Of a stretch of DNA of 7,672 bases, positions 1 to 5,307 are shown in pieces. The stretch lies in contig JABHDC010000178.1 in assembly GCA_018673255.1 (NCBI GenBank), positions 1 through 7,672 of the forward strand, read 5' to 3'. The notes below the pieces were generated by a model. It did no database searches, was not told where the DNA came from, and was given only the letters and a program-made list of their open reading frames with translations. Source of the stretch: Gemmatimonadota bacterium. GTDB lineage: Bacteria > Latescibacterota > UBA2968 > UBA8231. The translations under genes were made by a program, and so were the position numbers. Numbering within the stretch: position 1 is the first letter of the stretch; the number at the start of each line of letters is the position of its first letter.

Positions 1-49
1 ATACGGCCATCGCGATGGCGAGCAGCGCTCGCGTAAGAGTGGTTCGCAT
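1..49 (-). CDS. N-terminus of a secreted protein (signal peptide only), cut by the window edge
   Basis: On the minus strand an ATG at 49 opens a frame reading MRTTLTRALLAIAMAV before the window ends. This is a classic Sec signal peptide start: a short N-terminus with two arginines, then a run of Ala, Leu, Ile, Met and Val. A good ribosome binding site (AGGAAAGG, minus strand, within 51-60) sits just ahead of the ATG. A promoter candidate lies about 80 nt upstream. The mature protein is outside the window, so its function cannot be named. The gene diverges from the sigma-factor cluster. Only 16 codons are visible, so the call rests on the ribosome binding site and the hydrophobic pattern. Confidence 0.5.
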   Translation of the reverse strand, partial: MRTTLTRALLAIAMAV

Positions 50-123
50 AGTCCTTTCCTGCGGCTCGGTCACGGAATTGCCCGGAGACGGGGTCAGCAG
101 GCACAAGATGTTCCGCGACAGAC

Positions 124-137
124 GGGTAAATATACCC
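124..137. repeat. Inverted repeat on the minus-strand -10 region
   Basis: Arms GGGTA and TACCC are separated by AATA. The element overlaps the TATATT -10 candidate of the divergent minus-strand gene, so a protein bound here would block RNA polymerase. It is the only AT-rich patch nearby. Operator function is inferred. Confidence 0.35.
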
Positions 138-156
138 CACGCCGTGCCCCCGGCAA
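129..156 (-). promoter_or_regulatory. Sigma-70-like promoter candidate for the secreted-protein gene
   Basis: Read on the minus strand, TTGCCG (151-156) and TATATT (129-134) are spaced by 16 nt. They match the consensus -35 at 4 of 6 and the -10 at 5 of 6 positions. Transcription would start near 121, giving a leader of about 70 nt before the ATG at 49. Confidence 0.4.
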
Positions 157-181
157 CCAGGGATCGTGACAGTCTCTCGAC

Positions 182-204
182 GACCTTGTCACGCGAGCAA
201 GGTC
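182..204. repeat. Inverted repeat with 7-bp perfect arms, operator candidate
   Basis: GACCTTG (182-188) is the exact reverse complement of CAAGGTC (198-204), with a 9-nt centre. It lies about 25 bp upstream of the minus-strand -35 candidate, where an activator or divergent regulator commonly binds. As RNA it could form a short hairpin with a 9-nt loop, but no T-tract follows on either strand, so an intrinsic terminator is unlikely. A second, weaker inverted pair (GTGACA 166-171, TGTCAC 187-192) overlaps it. Confidence 0.35.
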
Positions 205-267
205 TGCGGGTAGTCCGGGACGGTGCAGGCACAGTGATCGTGGCGATCTCAGGTTGAGAAATCATCG

Positions 268-297
268 TTGACAGATCCTGCCCGACACCCCGATCTT
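268..297 (+). promoter_or_regulatory. Weak promoter candidate upstream of the ECF sigma gene
   Basis: A perfect -35 hexamer TTGACA (268-273) is followed after 18 nt by a poor -10 (GATCTT, 292-297). Distance and strand suit the sigma gene. The -10 is weak and no ECF-type autoregulatory promoter could be recognised with confidence. Confidence 0.2.
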
Positions 298-364
298 CGG
301 CCCTCTCTATCAGGCCTAACCGGTTCGGGTTGTAGCAGTTAGCTATGTCCCAACAAGACGACCG

Positions 365-1051
365 GTGCAGGTGCATTCTCATTTCCTCCGAAGCGAATGG
401 GTGTCTGTGGTGTCAGCACGGGATATGGACCCCCAATCACAACAGACGCCGGCACCGATCCTGCGGATCCGGACGGTAGACCGGACCGGCGACGCCCAGC
501 GTGTCGAAGCCGTCCTGGCCGGTGACGACGACGCCTTCAGAGATCTCGTCCAGCAGTACCATGGCCTGGCCTATCATGTGGCCTTCAAGGTGTTGCGCAA
601 CACGGGCGACGCCGAAGAGGTCGTCCAGGATGCCTTCGTGAAGGTCTTCGGCGCCCTGTCCGAGTTTCGGGGTGAGGCATCACTGAAGACGTGGATTTTG
701 CGCATCGTGTGGCGTCTGAGCCTGAATCGTCAGCGCGATCGCTCCCGAACATCATGGTATCGTTTGGGACTCGATGGGGATGGCGAAGCCGAAGTCGAGG
801 CATTGCACAGCCGATCGACCGAGCACCCGGATCGGCAATACCAGGCGAGGGACACCCAGGCGAGAGTCCAGAATGCAGTCGACAGACTTCCTGAGCCTCT
901 GCGTCAGGCCCTCGTACTGCATGGTTTTGAGGAACTGGGCTACGACGATGTCGCTCGAATCCTTCAAGTACCAGTGGGCACAGTATGTTCGCGCATTCAC
1001 AGCGCTCGAAGGAAGTTGGCTGAGGAACTTCAACGCAAAGGTCTGATGTGA
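365..1051 (+). CDS. ECF-type RNA polymerase sigma factor (sigma-70 family, RpoE-like)
   Basis: Alternative sigma factor that would direct RNA polymerase to a specific regulon; cytoplasmic. Numbered from the GTG at 365, region 2 spans about residues 54-126. It includes the core-binding segment around DAEEVVQDAFVKVF (82-95) and the following FRGEASLKTWILRI (101-114). Region 4 spans about 168-222, with LPEPLRQALVLHGFEELGY leading into a helix-turn-helix ending VGTVCSRIHSARRKL (204-218). The linker is short, as expected for a two-domain ECF factor. The first 40 or so residues resemble nothing in the family. An ATG at 425 (residue 21, MDPQSQQ) gives a more usual length of 208 aa and may be the true start; neither start has a clear ribosome binding site. 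An in-frame TAA at 317 limits upstream extension. The stop overlaps the start of the anti-sigma gene, so the two are translationally coupled. The ECF assignment is firm; the subgroup is not. Confidence 0.93.
   Translation: MQVHSHFLRSEWVSVVSARDMDPQSQQTPAPILRIRTVDRTGDAQRVEAVLAGDDDAFRDLVQQYHGLAYHVAFKVLRNTGDAEEVVQDAFVKVFGALSEFRGEASLKTWILRIVWRLSLNRQRDRSRTSWYRLGLDGDGEAEVEALHSRSTEHPDRQYQARDTQARVQNAVDRLPEPLRQALVLHGFEELGYDDVARILQVPVGTVCSRIHSARRKLAEELQRKGLM
1038..1041 (+). promoter_or_regulatory. Ribosome binding site that fixes the anti-sigma start
   Basis: AAGG, 6 nt before the GTG at 1048 and inside the last codons of the sigma gene. It favours the overlapping GTG over the internal ATG at 1078. Confidence 0.5.
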
Positions 1052-1431
1052 ATTATTGGCTTCGACTTCGGAATCGGATGACTCCGACGAACGATGACAC
1101 CCGGCTGTCTGCATTCATCGATGGTGAACTGGCAGACGAGGCACGAGAAGAGATGGCTGCACAGATCGCCCTGGATCCACAGGTGCGACACCGCCTCGAT
1201 ACGTTGCGGACAGTCGACGAAATGGTCGCCTCAGCGCTGCAGCCCCCTAGTCTGCCGGCAGCCGACCACTGCGCAAATGTTGTGCTGGCCAGCAACAACC
1301 ATGCTGTCGCCGCGTCGGTTGATTCCGAGCGACCGACACCGCGTGTACCGACGGCTGTCCTGGCATCAGTTGGCCTCCTGGTCACTGCAGGTGTCGCTTT
1401 CGTCGGGTTGCGTCGACGCGGTCTGGTCTAA
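1048..1431 (+). CDS. Membrane-anchored anti-sigma factor partner of the upstream ECF sigma factor
   Basis: Predicted to bind the upstream sigma factor at the inner membrane and release it on an envelope signal. The 127-aa product has an N-terminal segment of the anti-sigma type at about residues 19-65: LSAFIDGELADEAREE, then a helical stretch around ALDPQVRHRLDTLRTVDEMV. A proline-rich linker follows, then one membrane segment near the C-terminus (about 101-121, TAVLASVGLLVTAGVAFVGL) ending RRRGLV. The H-x3-C-x2-C motif of zinc anti-sigma factors is absent; the only cysteine follows a histidine in ADHC. Almost nothing lies beyond the membrane segment, so no periplasmic sensor domain is present. 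The GTG start overlaps the sigma stop (GTGA). The pairing rests on overlap and domain order; the sequence itself is weakly conserved, as is usual for this class. Confidence 0.75.
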   Translation: MNYWLRLRNRMTPTNDDTRLSAFIDGELADEAREEMAAQIALDPQVRHRLDTLRTVDEMVASALQPPSLPAADHCANVVLASNNHAVAASVDSERPTPRVPTAVLASVGLLVTAGVAFVGLRRRGLV

Positions 1432-1435
1432 CCAG

Positions 1436-1471
1436 GACCCCGCAGGCTCAGCAGACCCCGCAGGCAGAGCA
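1436..1471 (+). repeat. Imperfect 18-bp tandem duplication between the anti-sigma gene and accD
   Basis: Two adjacent copies (1436-1453 and 1454-1471) begin GACCCCGCAGGC and differ at 2 of 18 positions. They lie directly after the anti-sigma stop and before the accD ribosome binding site. Probably replication slippage; they are too short and unlike a hairpin to be a terminator. Confidence 0.6.
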
Positions 1472-1480
1472 GATCACAGA

Positions 1481-1487
1481 GAGAGGA
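1481..1487 (+). promoter_or_regulatory. Ribosome binding site for accD
   Basis: GAGAGGA, about 10 nt before the GTG at 1498. It supports the GTG, whose product starts MNWFERMK, the usual N-terminus of AccD. Confidence 0.5.
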
Positions 1488-1497
1488 CGGACGAGCA

Positions 1498-2361
1498 GTG
1501 AATTGGTTTGAACGCATGAAATCGGGTATCCTGACACGCATCAAGCGTGAATTGCCCGATGGGATCTGGACCAGCTGCAAGAAGTGCGGGGAGACGACCT
1601 ATCAGGCCGCCCTGGAGCGCAATGCCTGGATCTGCCCCCACTGTGCCAATCACTACCCCATCGGCCACGAGAAGTATGTCGATCTGCTCGCCGATAACGA
1701 CAGCTTCTCTGAGATGGATGCGAACCTGACCACGGCTGACCCGCTGAAATTCCGCGACCACCGGCGTTATGGTGAGCGTATCCGTGAAGCCCGTCGCTCT
1801 GCTTCGATGAATGAGGCGATCGCAACCGGCGTGTGTACGATCGGCGGTCAGCCTGTCGCCCTCGGGGTCATGGATACGCGCTATATCCTGGGAAGTATGG
1901 GAGGCGCCACCGGTGAGAAGATCAGCCGCCTCATCGATCGGGCGATCACGGATCGCCGCACCGTCGTCCTCGTCTGCCAATCCGGCGGCGCACGCATGCA
2001 GGAGAGCACATTCTCGCTGATGCAGATGGCAAAGATCAGTGCCCGGCTGCGCCGTCTTTCAGATCGGGGCCTGATGTACATCTGTATCCTGACCGATCCC
2101 ACCTATGGTGGCGTGACCGCCAGCTTCGCCATGCTCGGCGATCTCATCATCGCCGAACCCGGCGCGCGCATTGGTTTTGCCGGGCAGTCTGTGATCAAGC
2201 AGTTCATGGGGATCGAGGAACTGCCCGAAGGATTCCAGATTGCCGAGAATGTCCTGAAACACGGATTCGTCGATCTCGTCTCGCCACGCAATGAATTGGC
2301 GTCCACGCTGTCACGCCTGATCGCCATGATGGCCCCAGTCGACGCACCGACACAGGCCTGA
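1498..2361 (+). CDS. accD: Acetyl-CoA carboxylase, carboxyltransferase subunit beta
   Basis: Beta half of the carboxyltransferase that moves the carboxyl group from biotinylated BCCP to acetyl-CoA, giving malonyl-CoA for fatty acid synthesis; cytoplasmic, partner AccA. The 287-aa product carries the N-terminal four-cysteine zinc ribbon (C27, C30, C46, C49). The crotonase-like core contains SGGARMQE (162-169), LTDPTYGGVTASFAMLGD (198-215) and AEPGARIGFAG (219-229), then LPEGFQIAENVLKHG. Length is close to the E. coli protein (about 304 aa) without its acidic C-terminal tail. Several normally constant positions differ: the usual FAGPRVIEQT reads FAGQSVIKQF, FQRAE reads FQIAE, and the segment before GEKI reads ILGSMGGAT. 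The core motifs remain, so activity is expected. It lies 66 nt after the anti-sigma gene on the same strand with no obvious terminator, so cotranscription is plausible. accA is not in the window. Confidence 0.96.
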   Translation: MNWFERMKSGILTRIKRELPDGIWTSCKKCGETTYQAALERNAWICPHCANHYPIGHEKYVDLLADNDSFSEMDANLTTADPLKFRDHRRYGERIREARRSASMNEAIATGVCTIGGQPVALGVMDTRYILGSMGGATGEKISRLIDRAITDRRTVVLVCQSGGARMQESTFSLMQMAKISARLRRLSDRGLMYICILTDPTYGGVTASFAMLGDLIIAEPGARIGFAGQSVIKQFMGIEELPEGFQIAENVLKHGFVDLVSPRNELASTLSRLIAMMAPVDAPTQA

Positions 2362-2425
2362 AGTCGGTCCATCACTGACAGCGACTGATTCCATCCCCCG
2401 GCGCCTTCTGCCGCGAATCGCCCTG

Positions 2426-2920
2426 GTGGCGGCACTTACTGCAGTTGCCGCCCATCTGCGCATCCCCCTGCCCTATGTGCCACTGACGCTACAACCAGCC
2501 GTCGTGTGCCTGGCCGGCCTCTGGCTCGGATCTCGCGCCGGCGCGATGAGCCAGCTGGTCTATGTCATCGTCGGCTTGGTGGGTTTTCCCGTCTTTGCGA
2601 AGGGGGGAGGACCACAATATGTGCTGGAGCCTTCCTTTGGCTATCTCATCGGGTTCATCCCCGGCGCCTTCACGGTGGGCTACATCGCCGGTGGACGCGA
2701 CACCTTCAGGCGAACCCTGCTGGCCGTTGGCGCCGGACTACTCGTGATCTACCTGGTGGGAGTGATCGGCCTCTACGCCAATCTGCGTTTCATCGTGGCC
2801 AGTGACCTGAGCCTCACCCACATCCTGCAACTGGGCCTGGCGCCCCTGCCAAAAGACCTTCTGATCGGCGGTGGTGCCGCCTGGGCAGGCAGACGTCTTC
2901 GATCCAGCCTGCCCCTGTGA
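2426..2920 (+). CDS. bioY: BioY-like biotin transporter S-component
   Basis: Integral inner-membrane substrate-binding subunit of the BioY family (ECF-type vitamin transporters), expected to import biotin. The conserved N-terminal segment IPLPYVPLTLQPAVV (13-27) is followed by about five or six hydrophobic helices, the loop GGGPQYVLEPSFGYLIGF (60-77) and a final PLPKDLL segment (140-146). The start is uncertain. GTG 2426 has no ribosome binding site and lies inside the first membrane segment. The frame stays open upstream through the accD stop, and RRLLPRIAL directly before the GTG looks like genuine BioY N-terminus. A non-standard start (CTG at 2375 is the best placed codon) would give about 181 aa, the usual length. 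The conserved Lys three residues after the Asp of the final motif is Ile (147). No EcfT or EcfA genes are nearby, so this is either a solitary BioY or one using a shared energising module. Placement after accD fits, since the carboxylase needs biotin. Confidence 0.85.
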   Translation: MAALTAVAAHLRIPLPYVPLTLQPAVVCLAGLWLGSRAGAMSQLVYVIVGLVGFPVFAKGGGPQYVLEPSFGYLIGFIPGAFTVGYIAGGRDTFRRTLLAVGAGLLVIYLVGVIGLYANLRFIVASDLSLTHILQLGLAPLPKDLLIGGGAAWAGRRLRSSLPL

Positions 2921-2946
2921 CGTCCGAATCTGCGGCCGGATGACTT

Positions 2947-2967
2947 GCCGAGCCTGACGGCTACGGC
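2947..2967. terminator. Hairpin between convergent genes, possible bidirectional terminator
   Basis: GCCGAGCC (2947-2954) can pair with GGCTACGGC (2959-2967) around a TGAC tetraloop with one bulged A. It sits between the stops of bioY (2920) and the barrel gene (2981). No T-tract follows on either strand, so it is not a textbook intrinsic terminator. Confidence 0.35.
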
Positions 2968-2980
2968 CTGCAGTCGGCGT

Positions 2981-4324
2981 TCAGAAGAGATTCCGGTACT
3001 TGAATGAGGTGTAAATCTGCTCGGCGGAAACGCCAAGCTCGGCCCGCAGGACGAAGTCAGCATTCCAGTAGGTCCGCAGTCCGACGCCGGCCGTCACGTG
3101 CGTATCGCGTGGATTCAGCCCACCGATGCCAGGCGACACCTGGCCCGTGTCGAGGAAGCCAATCCCGTGCAATTCGAAGAACTGCTTGAGAAACCGTCGG
3201 CTCCCCAGGTGATATCGGGCTTCCGTGTTCGTCGCCAGGCGGATATTGTCGGTGAATCGCTGCCGATCGAATCCGCGCAGCGTATCTGAGCCACCGAGCC
3301 CTTTCACACGCAGAGATCCACCAAATTCACCGTAGGCGAACAGGGGCACAGCCCCCTTGATTGCCTCAAAAATCGTGCGATGCGCGATGTTCAGCCGTCC
3401 GCCGATGGGCCAGTAACGCGCATCGGTGAAGGTATGCCGCTGAAAATCGATCTCCTCGAAGAACAGACCCAGGAGGGAATTGCGGGAGGTTTCGTAGGAC
3501 CACTCGACGAAATGACCATCCCGGGCGATCGTCGGATCGTCTCTGGTGTCCCAGACGAGTGTGAAGCTGACGAACCCGGACACGCCGTCCACGAGATCAT
3601 CCGGCGTGCCAATGTCGTCATAATAGGACCGCTCTCCTGCCTGGCTGACGTCGTTGCGTTCCAGACCAAGACCGACCGACAACGACACCGGTCCCGAGAT
3701 GGCGCGCACAAGTCGCAACAAGGCGCTCGGTTGCTCCAGGACGTAGTAGTAGTAGTCCTCGTCCCGAAAATCCACATGGTTGGGATTGGTGAAGTCTTCG
3801 TTGAGTTCACTGTCATTCGACAGTCCGTAGTACCGGGCCCTGAGATCGCGATGCGAACTGAGCCGTAGCTGAATTCCCCAACCGGTACCCGAGATGTGTG
3901 GAACTTTGAGCCGGAAGTAGTTGGTCTGTTTGCCTTCGGTCGAATTGACCGAATGAAAAGTGAACTTGTAGCGATAGGGCCGGCGTGAATAGTCGGCCAG
4001 CTGTAGGCGTCCACCACGATTCCAGCCCGACGATGGACTGTAATAGATGATGGGCAACCCCGTCGCGCCGTAATCGCGACCCCGCAACCGGACCTGCCGG
4101 CGCTTTGACATCCACCGAACCGCCCCGACCGTCTGCCCTGCCGCGCCGACACCGAGACGCTGGCGACGAGGCTGCGCAACCGAATCGATGACTGTCGTTG
4201 TGCTGTCAGGCCTGTCGGTTGCCGTAGACTGCCCATGAACAGGCGCGCACAGGAATCCGGCGACACAGAGGCCCGTCAGGTACCACCACCTGCAGAGGGA
4301 CTGCCTGTGGACAGGCCGGCTCAT
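2981..4324 (-). CDS. Outer-membrane beta-barrel protein, Omp85/D15 (bacterial surface antigen) type without POTRA domains
   Basis: Predicted 447-aa outer-membrane barrel. A signal peptide (hydrophobic about 15-27, likely cut near APVHG-Q at 31/32) leads into a low-complexity Thr/Ser region and then alternating beta-strand sequence to a C-terminal phenylalanine, the usual barrel end signal. Two Omp85 hallmarks are present: VWDTRDDPTIARDGHFVEW (257-275) and GLGGSDTLRGF (342-352), where LRGF corresponds to the conserved (V/L)RG(F/Y) of loop L6. About 70 residues lie between the signal peptide and the barrel, too few for a POTRA domain, so this is not BamA or TamA; a barrel-only relative is the best fit. 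Four consecutive tyrosines (191-194) lie in a strand or loop. The ATG lies 6 nt after the surE stop, and AGGGGA about 11 nt upstream of it may act as ribosome binding site, so surE and this gene form an operon. The transported or anchored partner is unknown. Confidence 0.82.
   Translation of the reverse strand: MSRPVHRQSLCRWWYLTGLCVAGFLCAPVHGQSTATDRPDSTTTVIDSVAQPRRQRLGVGAAGQTVGAVRWMSKRRQVRLRGRDYGATGLPIIYYSPSSGWNRGGRLQLADYSRRPYRYKFTFHSVNSTEGKQTNYFRLKVPHISGTGWGIQLRLSSHRDLRARYYGLSNDSELNEDFTNPNHVDFRDEDYYYYVLEQPSALLRLVRAISGPVSLSVGLGLERNDVSQAGERSYYDDIGTPDDLVDGVSGFVSFTLVWDTRDDPTIARDGHFVEWSYETSRNSLLGLFFEEIDFQRHTFTDARYWPIGGRLNIAHRTIFEAIKGAVPLFAYGEFGGSLRVKGLGGSDTLRGFDRQRFTDNIRLATNTEARYHLGSRRFLKQFFELHGIGFLDTGQVSPGIGGLNPRDTHVTAGVGLRTYWNADFVLRAELGVSAEQIYTSFKYRNLF
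3743..3756 (-). repeat. Trinucleotide repeat encoding four tyrosines in the barrel gene
   Basis: Four GTA units in a row on the plus strand (TAC on the coding strand) give a Tyr4 run. Gain or loss of a unit would keep the frame and change a surface-facing tyrosine cluster. Too short to be a strong slippage site. Confidence 0.5.
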
Positions 4325-4330
4325 TGATGC

Positions 4331-5170
4331 TCAGATCCCCTGCTCGAAGCGCACCTGGTCGCTGGTCGAGATCGGTGCATTCAGATCGAATCGCAGAGGG
4401 GTCATAGAGATCTCGCCCCGCCCCAGGGCCTCGATATCTCCGTCCGGGCCCTTGCCGACCCGCCGAAAGCCCTCGTAGTGGTGCTCGAAGGCACCGTCCT
4501 CTGTGGGCCGGAAGAAGGCGCCATAGGTGGTGGGCGTCACCCTGGTGAGACGACGCGGTGTCGAAGTCTCCACATCGGGGGGCATGTTTACACTGAGCAC
4601 GCCGGCCCCCTCCGGCAGACCAGCTGCCAGCACCTGTGAGGTGATCTGTCGGCTGACACTGGCGGCCCTGCCCCACATGTCTGCGAGGAATTCCACATTC
4701 CGTTCTGCCCGCCAGCGCGTGTAGTCCTCGGGGCGCAACTGCACCGAGAAAGCCAGGGCGGGAACTCCGGACAACATGCCCTCCACAGCAGCTCCCACCG
4801 TACCCGAACTGAGCAGGAAGGCAAGGCCGGCATTGGATCCCACATTCACTCCTGACACGACCAGGGACGGCGGATTGGCGTGCAACCAGTGCACACCGAC
4901 GTTGGCACAGTCAGCAGGGGAACCATCCATGGCGAAGAGAGGACAGGGCAGGTCTTCCTCCTCCTGAGGCTCCAGTCGGGGACGGGCGAAACGACTCATC
5001 GTCTTGGATGTCCAGCTGAACTCTCGAGCCGGCACAAGCCCGACGACGGGGGCCAGGCTGGCCAGTTCGGCCAGCAGCGGTCGCAGAGCCGGGGAGTCAA
5101 TGCCGTCATCGTTGGTCACCAGAACCCATTCTCCCCGAGGGTGTTGTGACAATTGGTTCAAATGATTCAA
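4331..5170 (-). CDS. surE: 5'/3'-nucleotidase SurE
   Basis: Metal-dependent phosphatase that removes phosphate from nucleoside monophosphates, with a stationary-phase or stress role in other bacteria; cytoplasmic. The 279-aa product has the expected motifs in order: LVTNDDGIDSPAL (17-29) with metal ligands D21 and D22, PAREFSWTSKTMSR (47-60) with S52 at the third-ligand position, MDGSPADCANVG (81-92), LVVSGVNVGSNAG (103-115) with N109 as fourth ligand, and SSGTVGAAVEG (121-131). All four metal ligands appear present. The usual SG of the third motif is SW here. The TTG at 5170 follows GGGA about 8 nt upstream; later in-frame TTGs at 5161 and 5152 would also precede the first motif. It is first in a two-gene minus-strand operon with the outer-membrane barrel gene. 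Confidence 0.92.
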   Translation of the reverse strand: MNHLNQLSQHPRGEWVLVTNDDGIDSPALRPLLAELASLAPVVGLVPAREFSWTSKTMSRFARPRLEPQEEEDLPCPLFAMDGSPADCANVGVHWLHANPPSLVVSGVNVGSNAGLAFLLSSGTVGAAVEGMLSGVPALAFSVQLRPEDYTRWRAERNVEFLADMWGRAASVSRQITSQVLAAGLPEGAGVLSVNMPPDVETSTPRRLTRVTPTTYGAFFRPTEDGAFEHHYEGFRRVGKGPDGDIEALGRGEISMTPLRFDLNAPISTSDQVRFEQGI

Positions 5171-5210
5171 AGGGTGTTTCCCATCACGTCGTAGTGGTCG
5201 TTGAGGCGGG

Positions 5211-5240
5211 TATACTATTCATATTTTAACTGTCCACCAA
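5211..5240 (-). promoter_or_regulatory. Divergent promoter region; minus-strand promoter for surE
   Basis: On the minus strand TTGGTG (5235-5240) and TAGTAT (5212-5217) are spaced 17 nt, giving a start near 5205 and a leader of about 35 nt before surE. On the plus strand TATACT (5211-5216, 5 of 6 to consensus) could serve the 5308 gene, but its -35 is poor. The segment 5209-5230 is an AT-rich island in GC-rich DNA. Confidence 0.45.
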
Positions 5241-5307
5241 CCATCGATCTGGCTATCTTGGTGTTACATGCACCAGAGGGGACGCGACGGGTGAGGATGG
5301 TCCGGCT

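Larger units (their letters stand above)
50..364. other. Gene-free divergent intergenic region
   Basis: This stretch separates the minus-strand secreted-protein gene from the plus-strand sigma factor gene. It holds a minus-strand promoter candidate (129-156), an AT-rich inverted repeat on that promoter (124-137), a 7-bp-arm inverted repeat (182-204), a TTGACA hexamer facing the sigma gene (268-273) and an 8-bp palindrome AACCGGTT (318-325). A plus-strand frame open across 15-257 has no family resemblance, opens inside the opposing signal-peptide gene, and is not taken as a gene. No structured RNA was recognised. Confidence 0.6.

Noticed and set aside
15..257. 80-codon plus-strand open frame at the left edge
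   Set aside because: It begins inside the opposing signal-peptide gene, has no recognisable domain, and crosses the promoter and inverted repeats of the intergenic region.
318..325. 8-bp palindrome AACCGGTT upstream of the sigma gene
   Set aside because: Arms do not extend beyond 8 bp, which is expected by chance at this length.
1474..1980. 168-codon minus-strand frame over accD
   Set aside because: Antisense shadow of accD in GC-rich DNA; the translation has no family character while the plus-strand frame is unmistakable AccD.
3380..3868. 162-codon plus-strand frame over the barrel gene
   Set aside because: Antisense to a well-supported outer-membrane protein gene; no ribosome binding site or recognisable domain.
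3391..4266. 291-codon minus-strand frame overlapping the barrel gene
   Set aside because: Out-of-frame shadow on the same strand; the composition (Ser/Arg/Thr-rich, no coherent pattern) is typical of a frame-shifted reading of GC-rich coding DNA.
4206..4676. 156-codon minus-strand frame spanning the surE/barrel junction
   Set aside because: Shadow of surE in another frame; surE motifs are all in the real frame.
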